Positions 17,762-27,214 of a stretch of DNA of 64,000 nucleotides are shown piece by piece. Both the position numbers and the translations under genes were made by a program. Positions within the stretch are counted from its first letter, which is position 1. The number at the start of each line of letters is the position of its first letter. Origin of the DNA: Pseudoflavonifractor_A sp022772585. GTDB lineage: Bacteria; Bacillota; Clostridia; Oscillospirales; Oscillospiraceae. The notes under the pieces were generated by a model. That model did no database searches and had not been told where the DNA came from. It saw only the letters and a program-made list of their open reading frames with translations. Location of the stretch: positions 7,705 through 71,704 of the forward strand of contig NZ_JBQHUB010000013.1 in NCBI RefSeq assembly GCF_052065415.1, read 5' to 3'.

Positions 17762-18877
17762 TTATCCTGCGGTTACGCTGCAGTCCAATGGGACGATATT
17801 CACATAACTGCTGCCCTGACCCAGAGTGATGGGGTTGCCGTTCAGGTCGGTGTAGCAGAAGGGACTGTTGCGGTCGGCCTTGCTCCAGCGGATGTCAATC
17901 ATCTTTCCGCCGCAGGCAAAATAGCCGGTGCCGCCGCTGGTGAGGTCTACGGTGATACGGCCCTTGTCATCACCGGGGATGTTGGCGCAGCGTGTCTTGA
18001 GAGTGATGACGTTGGTGACCCCCACCTGCTCGCCGGTGTTGCCGTCCACATAGGGTTTTCCGTACTCCTCCACCATGTACAGTCCACTCTGGGCGTCATA
18101 GGTAAAGACGCCGGTCTTTACATTGGAGAAGGGGACCGTGATGGTGTTGGCAGCGGTACCGCCCTCCGGCGTGCCGTCAGGGGCAAAGCGCAGACCCAGA
18201 TCGTATCCCTCGGGGTGGTCCTTGCGGAAGGAGTAGCTTTCAAACCTTTCGGTAATGGTGCTGCCGGTGGTGATGACGCTGTGCTCATAGCCCATATTCT
18301 GCCGCCGGTCCGCGTCCCGCCACATCAGATTGGAGCCGGGACTGGTGCCGCAGTAGGGGCCGTTGACACCGTCCAGGGCGGTGACGTTCCAGGCCTTGAT
18401 CTTGTTATAGGCGTCCGGGCTGCCGCCGGCGTGGATGTACACCGCGTCATGGCCCAGCGCCAGCTCCAGATAGTAGGTGCGGGAGGAGCGGATGGAGCCG
18501 ATCGCTCCCACGCCGCTGGGGTCCTGGTAGAGACCAAGCATGCGGGTGATGCCGCCCTCAGCCAGACACTCGTAGATGATGTCAGCCTCCGCTACTCCCA
18601 CTTGGGGCAGGGCCCGCTTCAGGTTGTTGAGCATGATGGCCACCGGGCGCCGGTTCACATAGGCCTCGTCGATAGGCATTCCGGTGAGGGGATTCACCGG
18701 GCCGGCATAGGTGGGCTCCGGCGTAGCGGTGGGCGCGGGCGCAGGCACCGCCGGGGGGGAGACCGTGACCGCGGGGACCGAATGCTCCGGCGCGGGTGAA
18801 TGGTCCGCAGCGGGGCTGCCGCAGGCCGACAGGGCCAAAAGCAGCGTCAGGCAGAGGGGGACAAGTCTCTTTCGCAT
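17762..18877 (-). CDS. DUF3048 domain-containing lipoprotein
   Basis: 371 residues. The N terminus is a lipoprotein signal with lipobox LSAC (Cys about residue 19), followed by a Pro/Ala/Thr linker, so the mature protein is probably tethered to the outer face of the membrane. The DUF3048 part begins at NPLTGMPIDEAYVNRRPVAI and includes ADIIYECLAEGGITRMLGLY, the YerB-like signature. Family function is unknown. Single-gene unit with its own promoter and terminator. Confidence 0.88.
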   Translation of the reverse strand: MRKRLVPLCLTLLLALSACGSPAADHSPAPEHSVPAVTVSPPAVPAPAPTATPEPTYAGPVNPLTGMPIDEAYVNRRPVAIMLNNLKRALPQVGVAEADIIYECLAEGGITRMLGLYQDPSGVGAIGSIRSSRTYYLELALGHDAVYIHAGGSPDAYNKIKAWNVTALDGVNGPYCGTSPGSNLMWRDADRRQNMGYEHSVITTGSTITERFESYSFRKDHPEGYDLGLRFAPDGTPEGGTAANTITVPFSNVKTGVFTYDAQSGLYMVEEYGKPYVDGNTGEQVGVTNVITLKTRCANIPGDDKGRITVDLTSGGTGYFACGGKMIDIRWSKADRNSPFCYTDLNGNPITLGQGSSYVNIVPLDCSVTAG

Positions 18878-18919
18878 GGCGGGCTCCTCACTTTCGTTGT
18901 CAGTGATGTGGATAAAAAC

Positions 18920-18948
18920 ATGATACGCTTTCAGGGGATTTCTGTCAA
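18920..18948 (-). promoter_or_regulatory. Promoter of the DUF3048 gene
   Basis: On the minus strand: TTGACA (18948-18943), 17-base spacer, TATCAT (18925-18920). Confidence 0.75.
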
Positions 18949-19000
18949 GACGTACAAAAATATGGGGAAGACTGGCGGAAAAGGACGGCGGCCGCCGGAC

Positions 19001-19029
19001 TTGCCAACCGGAGGAAAATACCGTATAAT
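19001..19029 (+). promoter_or_regulatory. Promoter of the DUF4364 gene
   Basis: TTGCCA (19001-19006), 17-base spacer, TATAAT (19024-19029). Confidence 0.7.
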
Positions 19030-19080
19030 GGATAAGAAAAGATCGCGGTCCCCAAAATGGAGCAGAGAGGTGGACATGCC

Positions 19081-19623
19081 ATGAGCCGTTTCGGGTTTAT
19101 TCACAATAAGATGGAGATCAAATTCCTGATCCTCTATATCATGGCGCGGGTGGCGTCTCCCATCGACTTCCCCACGCTGACCGAGCTGACCATGTGCGAC
19201 GAGGGTGTGGACTATTTCGAATTTGCCGAGGCGGTGGCCGAGCTGGTGGAGACCGGCCACCTTACCCTGGAGGAGGACCGCTACTCCATCACCGATAAGG
19301 GCCGTCAGAACGGCGAGAGCTGCGAGAGCAGCCTGCCCTACTCGGTGAAGCACAAGTGCAATTCCAACCTGGCCCGGCTCAACGGTATCCTGCGGCGCAA
19401 CGCCCAGGTCCGCACCGAGGTCCACCCCAGGCCGGACGGCAGCCTCACCGCCCGCATGATCCTGGATGACGAGAGCGGGAACATCATGACCATCGAGCTG
19501 CTGTGCGTCAACGAGGATCAGGCCGCCCGGCTGTCCGAGGGCTTCAAGGCCAAGCCCGAGCGGGTCTACAACGAGGTGCTCTCCGCCCTGCTGGACAAGG
19601 AAGACGCCAAGGAAGAGGAGTAA
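19081..19623 (+). CDS. DUF4364 family protein
   Basis: 180 residues from the ATG at 19081, chosen over 19057 since AGAGGTGG sits correctly ahead of it. The N-terminal 80 residues look like a winged helix (EIKFLILYIMARVASPIDFPTLTELT, VAELVETGHLTLEEDRYSITDKG), as in the DUF4364 family of clostridia, so a DNA-binding or regulatory role is plausible but unproven. The C-terminal half is mixed alpha/beta with no known motif. Own promoter and terminator. Confidence 0.83.
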   Translation: MSRFGFIHNKMEIKFLILYIMARVASPIDFPTLTELTMCDEGVDYFEFAEAVAELVETGHLTLEEDRYSITDKGRQNGESCESSLPYSVKHKCNSNLARLNGILRRNAQVRTEVHPRPDGSLTARMILDDESGNIMTIELLCVNEDQAARLSEGFKAKPERVYNEVLSALLDKEDAKEEE

Positions 19624-19628
19624 TACCG

Positions 19629-19658
19629 GGCCGCGGATGTGGAGTCCGCGGCCTTTTT
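19629..19658 (+). terminator. Terminator of the DUF4364 gene
   Basis: GGCCGCGGA, seven bases, TCCGCGGCC, then five T. Confidence 0.87.
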
Positions 19659-19728
19659 GCGGCTGTAAGGAATTATATCCCGCGGGGGACGGGGGTGTCC
19701 TCGCAGGACGCCTCATCCCATTCCGGGG

Positions 19729-19757
19729 TTGTCCTGGGGGAAAAAACCGGATATAAT
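19729..19757 (+). promoter_or_regulatory. Promoter of polA
   Basis: TTGTCC (19729-19734), 17-base spacer, TATAAT (19752-19757). Confidence 0.65.
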
Positions 19758-19795
19758 AAACTGATATGATATGACAAAGCCCCGGGAGGCGTACT

Positions 19796-22456
19796 ATGAA
19801 AACACTCATGGTCATCGACGGCAATTCCATCATCAACCGGGCGTTCTACGGCGTGCGGCCTCTGAGCACCCGGGACGGGACGCCCACCAACGCCGTTTAC
19901 GGTTTCCTCACCATCCTCTTCAAGCTGCTGGAGGAGGTGGGGCCCGACGCGCTGTGCGTCACCTTTGACCGGAAGGCCCCCACCTTCCGCCATCTGGCCT
20001 ACGAGGGGTACAAGGCCCAGCGCAAGGGGATGCCAGACGAGCTGGCCGCCCAGATGCCTATCCTGAAAGAGGTCCTGGAGGCCATGAACATCCCCCGCTA
20101 CGAGCTGGACGGGTGGGAGGCAGACGACCTCATCGGCACCATCGCCGCCCGGGATACCGCCGCGGGATGGGACACGGTGGTGGTCACCGGCGACAAGGAT
20201 TCCCTCCAGCTCATCACCGACCACACCACCGTGAAGCTGGTCACCACCCGCATGGGGCAGACCACCACCCGGGACATGACCCCCGCCGCCTTCCGGGAGG
20301 AGTACGGCTTCGACCCCATCCACATGATCGACCTGAAGGCCCTGATGGGGGACGCCAGCGACAACATCCCCGGCGTCAAGGGCGTAGGGGAAAAGACCGC
20401 CATGGACCTGATCCGGCGCTTTACCAGCGTGGACGCCATCTATGCAAAGCTCCCCGATCTGGAGGGAGTGAAGCCCGCCGCCCTGAAAAAGCTGGCCGAG
20501 GGAGAGGCGGACGCCCGCATGTCCTACGATCTGGCCACCATCCGGTGTGAGGCGCCCATTGAGTTCCGCCCGGAGGACGCGGTGCGGCAGGAGGTCAACG
20601 GCCCGGCACTCTATGAGCTCTTTTTGAAGCTGGAGTTTGCCAAGCTCATCGACAAGCTGGGCCTCAAGGCCGCCCAGGGGGAGGGACCGGCGGAGAGACA
20701 GGTGTTCCAGGGCAGCTGTGAAAGCGAATTTCTCACCGACAGAGCCCGGATGGAGGAGCTGCTGGCCCGGTGGCGGGAGCGGGATCATGTATCTTTCCTG
20801 GCCCTGCCCGGCCTGAACGGGGTGTGCGTGGAGTGCGGCGAGGGCGGGAACGGCCATGCCGTGCTGGCGCTGGCCGACCGTCTGGACTGCTACAACGACT
20901 TTTTGAAGGGCTTCTTCGCCCCGGACATCAAAAAGGTGTCCCACGACGTGAAGCCCATCATGAATACCCTGCTGGGGGAGGGGCTGTCCGCGGAGGGCTT
21001 TGTCTTTGACACCGCTGTGGCCGCCTATCTGCTCTCACCCACCGACGGCAGCTATGACCTGGAAAAGCTGGGGCTGACCTATTACAATTTCCAGCCTCCC
21101 AAGGCGGCGGACTATCTGGCCGACGGCGCCTTCGGCCCCCTGGCCGACCAGACGGCCCCACTGGCTGCCTGGCTGAGCCACACTGCCCTCGTCGAAGCGC
21201 TGTATGACACCCTGTCCCGGCGGCTGAAGGAGCTGGGCATGGACAGGCTCTACCATGAGGTGGAGCTCCCTCTCTGCCCTGTTCTGGCCCGGATGGAGCG
21301 GGCGGGGGTGCTGGTGGACCGGAAGGCATTGGCCGACTTCGGGACTATGCTCAATGAGCGCATCACCCAGGTCCAGGCGCATATCTATGAGGAGGCGGGG
21401 GAGGAGTTCAACATCCTCTCGCCCAAGCAGCTGGGCCACATCCTCTTTGACAAGCTGGGCCTGCCGCCGGTGAAAAAGACCAAGACCGGCTACTCCACCA
21501 ACGCCGAGGTGCTGGAAAAACTGCGGGGCCAGGCTCCCATCGTGGACGCGGTACTGGAGTACCGGCAGTACACCAAGCTCTCCTCCACCTATGTGGAGGG
21601 CCTGACCAAGGTCATCGCCCCCGACGGGCGCATCCACACCTCCTTCCAGAACACCGTCACCGCCACCGGACGGCTCTCCTCCGCCGAGCCCAACCTGCAG
21701 AATATCCCGGTGCGCACCGAGCTGGGCGCCGAGCTGCGGAAGATGTTCGTGCCCGGTCCGGGGAACGTGCTGGTGGACGCGGATTACTCCCAGATCGAGC
21801 TGCGGCTGCTGGCCCACATCGCCGGGGACGAGCACATGATCGCCGCCTTCCGAAGCGGGGAGGACATCCACACCATCACCGCCGGGCAGGTGTTCGGCGT
21901 GCCGCCGGAGCTGGTGACCAGACAGATGCGCTCGGCGGCCAAGGCGGTGAATTTCGGCATCGTCTATGGCATTTCCGACTTCTCTCTGTCACAGGACATC
22001 GGGGTCACCCGGAAAGAGGCCCGGGAGTATATGGAGCGCTACTTTGAGAAATATGCGGGAGTGCGGGCCTATATGACCGACGTGGTGGAGCGGGCCAAAA
22101 AGGACGGCTTTGTCTCCACCCTGATGGGCCGCCGCCGCTGGCTGCCCGAGCTCAAGTCCTCCAACTTCAACATGCGCTCCTTCGGCGAGCGGGTGGCCCT
22201 CAACATGCCCATCCAGGGCACTGCCGCCGACATCATCAAACTGGCCATGATCCGGGTGGACCGCCGCCTGCGGGAGGAGGGGCTGGAGGCGCGGCTGGTC
22301 CTCCAGGTTCACGACGAGCTCATCGTGGAGTGCCCCGAGGCTGAGGCGGAGACGGTCAAAAACCTGCTCACCGAGGAGATGGAGGGAGTCGTGGCCCTGT
22401 CGGTCCCCCTCACCGCTGACGCCCACGCCGGAAAGAGCTGGGCCGAGGCCCACTGA
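19796..22456 (+). CDS. polA: DNA polymerase I
   Basis: 886 residues. The 5'-3' exonuclease domain (about 1-290) has LMVIDGNSIINRAFYG, VVTGDKDSLQL and GDASDNIPGVKGVGEKTA. The polymerase domain keeps motif A (DADYSQIELRLLAHIAGDE), motif B (RSAAKAVNFGIVYG) and motif C (QVHDELIVE). The middle 3'-5' exonuclease-like domain lacks the DxE of motif I (HVSFLALPGLNGV instead), so proofreading is probably lost, as in Bacillus and Thermus enzymes. Acts in Okazaki fragment processing and repair. First gene of a run to tsaD. Confidence 0.95.
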   Translation: MKTLMVIDGNSIINRAFYGVRPLSTRDGTPTNAVYGFLTILFKLLEEVGPDALCVTFDRKAPTFRHLAYEGYKAQRKGMPDELAAQMPILKEVLEAMNIPRYELDGWEADDLIGTIAARDTAAGWDTVVVTGDKDSLQLITDHTTVKLVTTRMGQTTTRDMTPAAFREEYGFDPIHMIDLKALMGDASDNIPGVKGVGEKTAMDLIRRFTSVDAIYAKLPDLEGVKPAALKKLAEGEADARMSYDLATIRCEAPIEFRPEDAVRQEVNGPALYELFLKLEFAKLIDKLGLKAAQGEGPAERQVFQGSCESEFLTDRARMEELLARWRERDHVSFLALPGLNGVCVECGEGGNGHAVLALADRLDCYNDFLKGFFAPDIKKVSHDVKPIMNTLLGEGLSAEGFVFDTAVAAYLLSPTDGSYDLEKLGLTYYNFQPPKAADYLADGAFGPLADQTAPLAAWLSHTALVEALYDTLSRRLKELGMDRLYHEVELPLCPVLARMERAGVLVDRKALADFGTMLNERITQVQAHIYEEAGEEFNILSPKQLGHILFDKLGLPPVKKTKTGYSTNAEVLEKLRGQAPIVDAVLEYRQYTKLSSTYVEGLTKVIAPDGRIHTSFQNTVTATGRLSSAEPNLQNIPVRTELGAELRKMFVPGPGNVLVDADYSQIELRLLAHIAGDEHMIAAFRSGEDIHTITAGQVFGVPPELVTRQMRSAAKAVNFGIVYGISDFSLSQDIGVTRKEAREYMERYFEKYAGVRAYMTDVVERAKKDGFVSTLMGRRRWLPELKSSNFNMRSFGERVALNMPIQGTAADIIKLAMIRVDRRLREEGLEARLVLQVHDELIVECPEAEAETVKNLLTEEMEGVVALSVPLTADAHAGKSWAEAH

Positions 22457-22487
22457 GAAGCAAACACGGAACGAAGGAGGAGAAGAA

Positions 22488-22736
22488 ATGGGGATCGGGG
22501 ATATCCTGCTGTTCCTGCTGGCCTGCGCCGTCATGACGCTGCTGGGCATCCTGCTGCTGTTCAAGCCCGAGTGGTTCTGGAAGCTGGAGAACTTTCTGGA
22601 TACCAGGGGCGGGGAGCCCTCCGAGTGGTATGAGACCAAGAGCCGTCTGCTGGGGGCTGTTTGCCTGATTCTGGGGATCGGAGGGGCGCTGGCCCTTCTG
22701 ATGCTCACCGCAGCCGGACTTCTTCTTTCCATCTGA
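22488..22736 (+). CDS. Small two-helix membrane protein
   Basis: 82 residues. Hydrophobic helices at about 4-24 and 55-80 flank a polar segment FKPEWFWKLENFLDTRGGEPSEWY. GAAGGAGGAGAAGAA gives a strong ribosome binding site, which supports translation. The FKPEWFWKLE and EPSEWY pieces recall small DUF6199-like proteins, but this is uncertain and no function is known. It lies 31 bases after polA and 29 before rimI, so it is probably cotranscribed. Confidence 0.65.
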   Translation: MGIGDILLFLLACAVMTLLGILLLFKPEWFWKLENFLDTRGGEPSEWYETKSRLLGAVCLILGIGGALALLMLTAAGLLLSI

Positions 22737-22765
22737 GCGGACATCAAAGATTGGGAGTTTTGTAT

Positions 22766-23215
22766 ATGCAGTATCAACTGGTGCCCATGGACCGCAGCCA
22801 CATCCCCGGCATCGCCGCGCTGGAGCGGGCCTGCTTTTCCCACCCCTGGACCGAGGCCATGCTGGAGGAGGAGCTCTACAACGACGCGGCCTCCTTCATC
22901 GTGGCTGAGGGGGAGGACGGCGCGGTACTGGGCTATGCCGGCGTCCATGTGATCCTGGACGAGGGCTATATCGACAACGTGGCGGTGGACCCGGCCTGGC
23001 GCCGGCAGGGCATCGCAGACGCCCTTATCGGGGCCTTTGTGCGCTTTGGAGAGGCCAATCTGGCCTTCCTCACCCTGGAGGTCCGGGCCAGCAACGCCCC
23101 CGCCATCGCCCTTTATGAGAAGCACGGCTTCTACGAGGTGGGTCGGCGGAAAAACTACTATGACGACCCGAAAGAGGACGCGGTGCTCATGACCCGGGAG
23201 TGGGACCGGCCATGA
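22766..23215 (+). CDS. rimI: Ribosomal protein S18-alanine N-acetyltransferase (RimI)
   Basis: 149-residue GNAT enzyme, normal for RimI, which acetylates the N-terminal Ala of ribosomal protein S18. The ATG at 22766 follows TTGGGAG. Acetyl-CoA-binding motif A is VAVDPAWRRQGIADALI; ERACFSHPWTEAML and ALYEKHGFYEVGRRKNYY are RimI signatures. It is two genes ahead of tsaD; the usual tsaE-tsaB-rimI-tsaD order is recalled, but tsaB is not here. Its stop overlaps the next start. Confidence 0.9.
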   Translation: MQYQLVPMDRSHIPGIAALERACFSHPWTEAMLEEELYNDAASFIVAEGEDGAVLGYAGVHVILDEGYIDNVAVDPAWRRQGIADALIGAFVRFGEANLAFLTLEVRASNAPAIALYEKHGFYEVGRRKNYYDDPKEDAVLMTREWDRP

Positions 23216-23817
23216 GCGGGCCCGTTCTGCGCCCGCTGAGCCGGAAACAGGTCCGGCGGGTCTACCGATGGGAGCTGAGCGCCGCCTTTCCCCCGGCGGA
23301 GCGGCGGCCCCTGTGGAGCATCCTGCGCATGATGGATGACGGCGTGTACGACGCCCTGGGCTGCTGGCGGGGAGATGAGCTGCTGGGCTACGCCCTGCTG
23401 TGGCGGGGCGCGGACTTCGTGCTGCTGGACTATCTGGGGGTGTGCCAGGGCAAGCGGGGACAGGGGACGGGCACGTGGATGCTGGAGGCCCTCTCCCGCC
23501 GCTATGCCCATACCGCCGGGCTGCTGGCGGAGGCGGAGGCTGAAGGACCGGGCGCCCCGCCGGAGGTCAACGCCCTCCGGGCCAGACGGCTGGCCTTCTA
23601 CCGCCGCTGCGGGTTCACGGACGTGGGCTATGAGGCCGATATTTTCGGAGTCCGCTACGCCGTGCTGGGCCGCCGGGAGGACGGCAGCCTGGACCCGGCG
23701 GCCGCCATGGCCGCCCACGACGCCCTGTACCGCTCCCGGCTGCCCCGGCGGCTCTACCGCCGCTTTATCCATATCCCCGCTGACGGGGAAGTGACCGAAA
23801 GAAGGAACGAGACATGA
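23212..23817 (+). CDS. GNAT-family N-acetyltransferase
   Basis: 201 residues from the ATG at 23212, overlapping rimI by four bases (ATGA). The acetyl-CoA-binding loop GVCQGKRGQGTGTWMLEAL fits the GNAT motif A. A late segment AFYRRCGFTDVGYEADIFG also fits. The substrate is unknown; it is distinct from RimI in length and termini. It overlaps tsaD by four bases as well, so it is locked into the operon. Confidence 0.82.
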   Translation: MSGPVLRPLSRKQVRRVYRWELSAAFPPAERRPLWSILRMMDDGVYDALGCWRGDELLGYALLWRGADFVLLDYLGVCQGKRGQGTGTWMLEALSRRYAHTAGLLAEAEAEGPGAPPEVNALRARRLAFYRRCGFTDVGYEADIFGVRYAVLGRREDGSLDPAAAMAAHDALYRSRLPRRLYRRFIHIPADGEVTERRNET

Positions 23818-24824
23818 TCATTCTGGCTGTGGAATCCTCCTGCGACGAGACCGCCGTGGCGGTGGTCCGGGACGGCCGCACCGTACTCTCCGACGCCATC
23901 GCCTCCCAGGCCGACATGCACGCCACCTACGGCGGCGTGGTGCCCGAGATCGCCTCCCGCAAGCATGTGGAGGCCATCGCCGGCCTGGCTGACCAGGCCC
24001 TGTCCCAGGCCGGGGTCACCAGGGCGGACATCGACGCCGTGGCGGTGACCTACGCCCCCGGCCTCATCGGCGCGGTGCTGGTGGGGGTCAATTTCGCCAA
24101 GTCGGTGGCCTATGCCCTGGGTAAGCCCCTGATCCCTGTCCACCATGTGCGGGGCCACATCGCCGCCAACTACATCACCCATCCTGATCTGGAGCCCCCC
24201 TTCGTCTGCCTGTGCGTGTCGGGGGGCAACACCATGATCGTGGATGTGAAGAGCTACACCGACATGGAGATCCTGGGGGCCACTCGGGACGACGCGGCGG
24301 GGGAGTGCTTCGACAAGGTGGCCCGTGTGCTGGGCATCGGCTACCCCGGCGGCGCCCCCATGGACCGCCTGGCCCAGGGCGGGGACGACCGGCGGTACGA
24401 CCTGCCCCGGTCCCATGTCCATGACGCGCCGCTGGACATGTCCTTCTCGGGACTCAAAACGGCGGTGCTCAACCTGGCCCACAACGCCCGGCAGAAGGGG
24501 GAGGAGCTGGACCTGCCCGGTCTGGCCGCCTCTTTCGGCGCGGCGGTCAGCGACACGCTGGTCCCCCGGACCATGGAGGCCGCGGCCAGGAAAGGCTACG
24601 GCAAGGTGGCGGTGGCCGGCGGCGTGGCCGCCAACTCCCGGCTGCGGCGTGACCTGGAGCGGGCCTGCGCCAAAAGCGGGGACAGGCTCTATATGCCCGA
24701 GCTCAGGCTCTGCGGCGATAACGGCGCCATGATCGGCTGCCAGGGCTATTACGAGTACCTGGCGGGCAGACGGGCTGGCATGGACCTGAACGCCTACGCC
24801 ACCCGCGATATCGGAAAGGGTTAA
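23814..24824 (+). CDS. tsaD: tRNA N6-adenosine threonylcarbamoyltransferase TsaD
   Basis: TsaD transfers threonylcarbamoyl to A37 of ANN-decoding tRNAs, together with TsaB and TsaE. 336 residues, family length. The opening ILAVESSCDETAVAVV is diagnostic. The metal-binding HxxxH is in PVHHVRGHIAAN; the ATP-binding GGNTMI and SFSGLKTAV stretches are present. Start overlaps the preceding gene (ATGA). A strong terminator follows within ten bases of the stop and closes the polA-to-tsaD run. Confidence 0.96.
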   Translation: MIILAVESSCDETAVAVVRDGRTVLSDAIASQADMHATYGGVVPEIASRKHVEAIAGLADQALSQAGVTRADIDAVAVTYAPGLIGAVLVGVNFAKSVAYALGKPLIPVHHVRGHIAANYITHPDLEPPFVCLCVSGGNTMIVDVKSYTDMEILGATRDDAAGECFDKVARVLGIGYPGGAPMDRLAQGGDDRRYDLPRSHVHDAPLDMSFSGLKTAVLNLAHNARQKGEELDLPGLAASFGAAVSDTLVPRTMEAAARKGYGKVAVAGGVAANSRLRRDLERACAKSGDRLYMPELRLCGDNGAMIGCQGYYEYLAGRRAGMDLNAYATRDIGKG

Positions 24825-24830
24825 CGGGAA

Positions 24831-24868
24831 GAGCCCGGGACCGCGTGCGGCGGCCCCGGGCTCTTTTT
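24831..24868 (+). terminator. Terminator after tsaD
   Basis: GAGCCCGGG and CCCGGGCTC close a GC-rich hairpin followed by five T. Confidence 0.9.
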
Positions 24869-25259
24869 GACAGTAAGTTTTTTGCATATGAAAGGCTGTG
24901 AACCTGCAAAAAATGCGTGATGAACTATTATGTAAAGTAAAAGAAAGGAAAAAGAAGCGGGAAGGGAAGCTGAAATATGGAAAATTCCGTGAAAAAGTGA
25001 GAAAGTGATGGAAATAGGGGGATAAGTAGTGTGGAAAACCAGGTGGAAAATGTGGATAACAGACCGTAAAGCAGGACGGATGATGCGGGTTATGTAAAAT
25101 GAAAGACAACGGCAGCGGGACAAGAAAAGGTCTGGCGGAACGGTAATTTTCCCATCAGAGATCCTGGCCAGGCAGAAAGAACAGGGCGGCGGGATCCGCC
25201 CTTTTTTGCATCCTGACGCCGAAAAATGAAGGAAGGAATACAGACCGTATAGAGGACGG
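24869..25259. other. Gene-free, purine-rich stretch with DnaA-box-like 9-mers
   Basis: No credible gene on either strand. The top strand from about 24900 to 25060 is strongly A/G-rich and less GC-rich than its surroundings. TGTGGAAAA (25030-25038), GGTGGAAAA (25042-25050) and TGTGGATAA (25051-25059) stand in the same orientation; the last equals the complement of the classical DnaA box TTATCCACA. A GGGCGG/CCGCCC hairpin followed by six T at about 25182-25206 may be a terminator. Confidence 0.5.
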
Positions 25260-27095
25260 TCAGCAGGGGGTGTCGGCACACCGCAGGACGGCCAGGAACT
25301 GCTTGCCGTACTGGGCCAGCTTGCGGCTGCCCACGCCGGGGATCCGCTCCAGCTCGGACAGGGTGGAGGGCTTGCGGGCGGCCATCTCCCGCAGGGTGCG
25401 GTCGGTGAAGATGACGTAGGCGGGCAGGCTCTTTTTTCGGGCCAGCTCGGAGCGCAGGGCCCGGAGCTGCTGGAAGAGGGCCTCGTCCGGCGGGGCAGCG
25501 GGGGCGGAGGACCCACGGGCGGCAGCGCGGTCGGAGCGGCGGCCGTCGGAGCGCTGCCGCATGGTGATGGTGCAGTCCCTGCCGGAGAGCTCCCTGGCCC
25601 GGGGGCCGGGGATGAGGACGGGGTATTCGCCCCCGCCGGTGTCCAGATAGCCGGCCTGGGTGAGAAAGCGGATGCGCTCCCGGACCTGGGCCACCGACAG
25701 GTGGGAGAGCAGGCCGAAGGCATGGCGCCGGTCCAGATCCCAGCGGAGGACCCGTTCGCTCTCCTTGCCGCAGAGCAGCTCGGCGATGGTGACGGCGCCG
25801 AACCGGCCGCCGCACTCGCCCACGGCGTCCAGAATGGCCCGGGCCTCTCTGGTGATGTCCACCTCCTGCCAGGCGGCCTTGCAGTTGGAGCAGTTGCCGC
25901 AGCCCGTCCCGGGCGGCTTCTCCCCAAAGTAGCGCAGGATGGTGTGGCGCAGGCAGCCGGTGGTGGTGCAGTAGCGGGCCATGGCGTCCAGCCGGTCGAA
26001 CTGCCGGCGTCGGAGGGCGGCCATGGTCTCCTCGTCCACCCCCTCAGAGGCCGCGCCCTGCTCGATGAGGTAGCGGTTGACGGCGATGTCCCGGCCGCTG
26101 TAGAGCAGGATGCAGTCGGCGCTGCCGCCGTCCCGCCCGGCCCGTCCCGCCTCCTGATAGTAGCCCTCCAGGTCCAGGGGCATGTTGTAGTGGACCACAT
26201 AGCGGACGTTGGACTTGTCGATGCCCATACCGAAGGCGTTGGTGGCCACCATCACGCTGCACTCGTCCCGGGCGAAGGCGTCCTGGCTGGCCTGCCGTTC
26301 CTCCGGAGGGAGCCCGGCGTGGTACCGCCCAGCGGCCACCCCGCGGGCCTGGAGGAAGGCGCACACCTCCTCCACCGCCTTGCGGGTGGAGCAGTAGACC
26401 ACGCCGCTCTCACTGCGCCGCAGCAGGAGGATGGAGAGCAGCTCCTCCTGCTTGTTCCGGGGATGGCGGACCTCAAAATAGAGGTTGGGCCGGTCAAAGC
26501 CGGTGGTGGTGGTCACCGGGTCGGACAGGCGGAGCTTGTCCAGAATATCCCGGCGTACCTCCGGCGTGGCGGTGGCGGTAAAGGCCCCGATGGGGGGACG
26601 GTGGGGGAGCTGGTCCACAAAGGCGGGGATACCCAGATAGCTGTGGCGGAAGTCGGTGCCCCACTGGGAGACGCAGTGGGCCTCGTCCACCGCCACCAGG
26701 GAGATATGGGCCTGACGGGCGAAGCGGAGGAAGCCGGGGCTCTCCAGCCGCTCGGGGGCCACATAGATGATCTTGTACCGTCCCTGCCAGGCCCGCTCCA
26801 GGGCCAGGGCGTACTGCCGCTCGGTGAGGGAGCGGTTCAGATAGGCCGCCGGGACGCCCGCCTGTACCAGGCTGCCCACCTGGTCCTTCATCAGGGAGAT
26901 GAGGGGGGAGATCACCAGCGCCACGCCGGGCAGCATCAGGGCGGGGAGCTGAAAGCACAGGGATTTGCCTGCGCCGGTGGGCATGACGGAGAGCACGTCC
27001 CGCCCCTCCAGCAGGGCGTCCACCGCCCGCTCCTGACCGGGCAGGAAGCCGTCGTAGCCGAAATAGGCCTTGAGCAGATCCAGCTTGTAGGACAT
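25260..27095 (-). CDS. recQ: ATP-dependent DNA helicase RecQ
   Basis: 611-residue 3'-5' helicase acting in recombination and fork repair. Motif 0 (YFGYDGFLPGQERAV), Walker A (MPTGAGKS), DEAH box (VDEAHCVSQWG) and motif VI (QEAGRAGRDG) are in order. The RQC zinc cluster is visible as Cys residues in CLRHTILRYFGEKPPGTGCGNCSNC. A C-terminal HRDC domain begins near residue 530 (LFQQLRALRSELARKKSLPAYVIF) and ends close to the stop. AAAGGGGGATC precedes the ATG. No operon partner. Confidence 0.95.
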   Translation of the reverse strand: MSYKLDLLKAYFGYDGFLPGQERAVDALLEGRDVLSVMPTGAGKSLCFQLPALMLPGVALVISPLISLMKDQVGSLVQAGVPAAYLNRSLTERQYALALERAWQGRYKIIYVAPERLESPGFLRFARQAHISLVAVDEAHCVSQWGTDFRHSYLGIPAFVDQLPHRPPIGAFTATATPEVRRDILDKLRLSDPVTTTTGFDRPNLYFEVRHPRNKQEELLSILLLRRSESGVVYCSTRKAVEEVCAFLQARGVAAGRYHAGLPPEERQASQDAFARDECSVMVATNAFGMGIDKSNVRYVVHYNMPLDLEGYYQEAGRAGRDGGSADCILLYSGRDIAVNRYLIEQGAASEGVDEETMAALRRRQFDRLDAMARYCTTTGCLRHTILRYFGEKPPGTGCGNCSNCKAAWQEVDITREARAILDAVGECGGRFGAVTIAELLCGKESERVLRWDLDRRHAFGLLSHLSVAQVRERIRFLTQAGYLDTGGGEYPVLIPGPRARELSGRDCTITMRQRSDGRRSDRAAARGSSAPAAPPDEALFQQLRALRSELARKKSLPAYVIFTDRTLREMAARKPSTLSELERIPGVGSRKLAQYGKQFLAVLRCADTPC

Positions 27096-27214
27096 GAAGT
27101 CGATCCCCCTTTACACGCAGGTTTTCCATTTTAATGTCTGGTGAATAAGCCGCGCCCAGTACGCAACATTTTAGCACGTTTCGGGGCGGGCAGCAAACGT
27201 GGGAAATACAGGGC

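Noticed and set aside
24869..25259. Chromosomal replication origin
   Set aside because: Three DnaA-like boxes only, and none of the usual origin genes in the neighbourhood.
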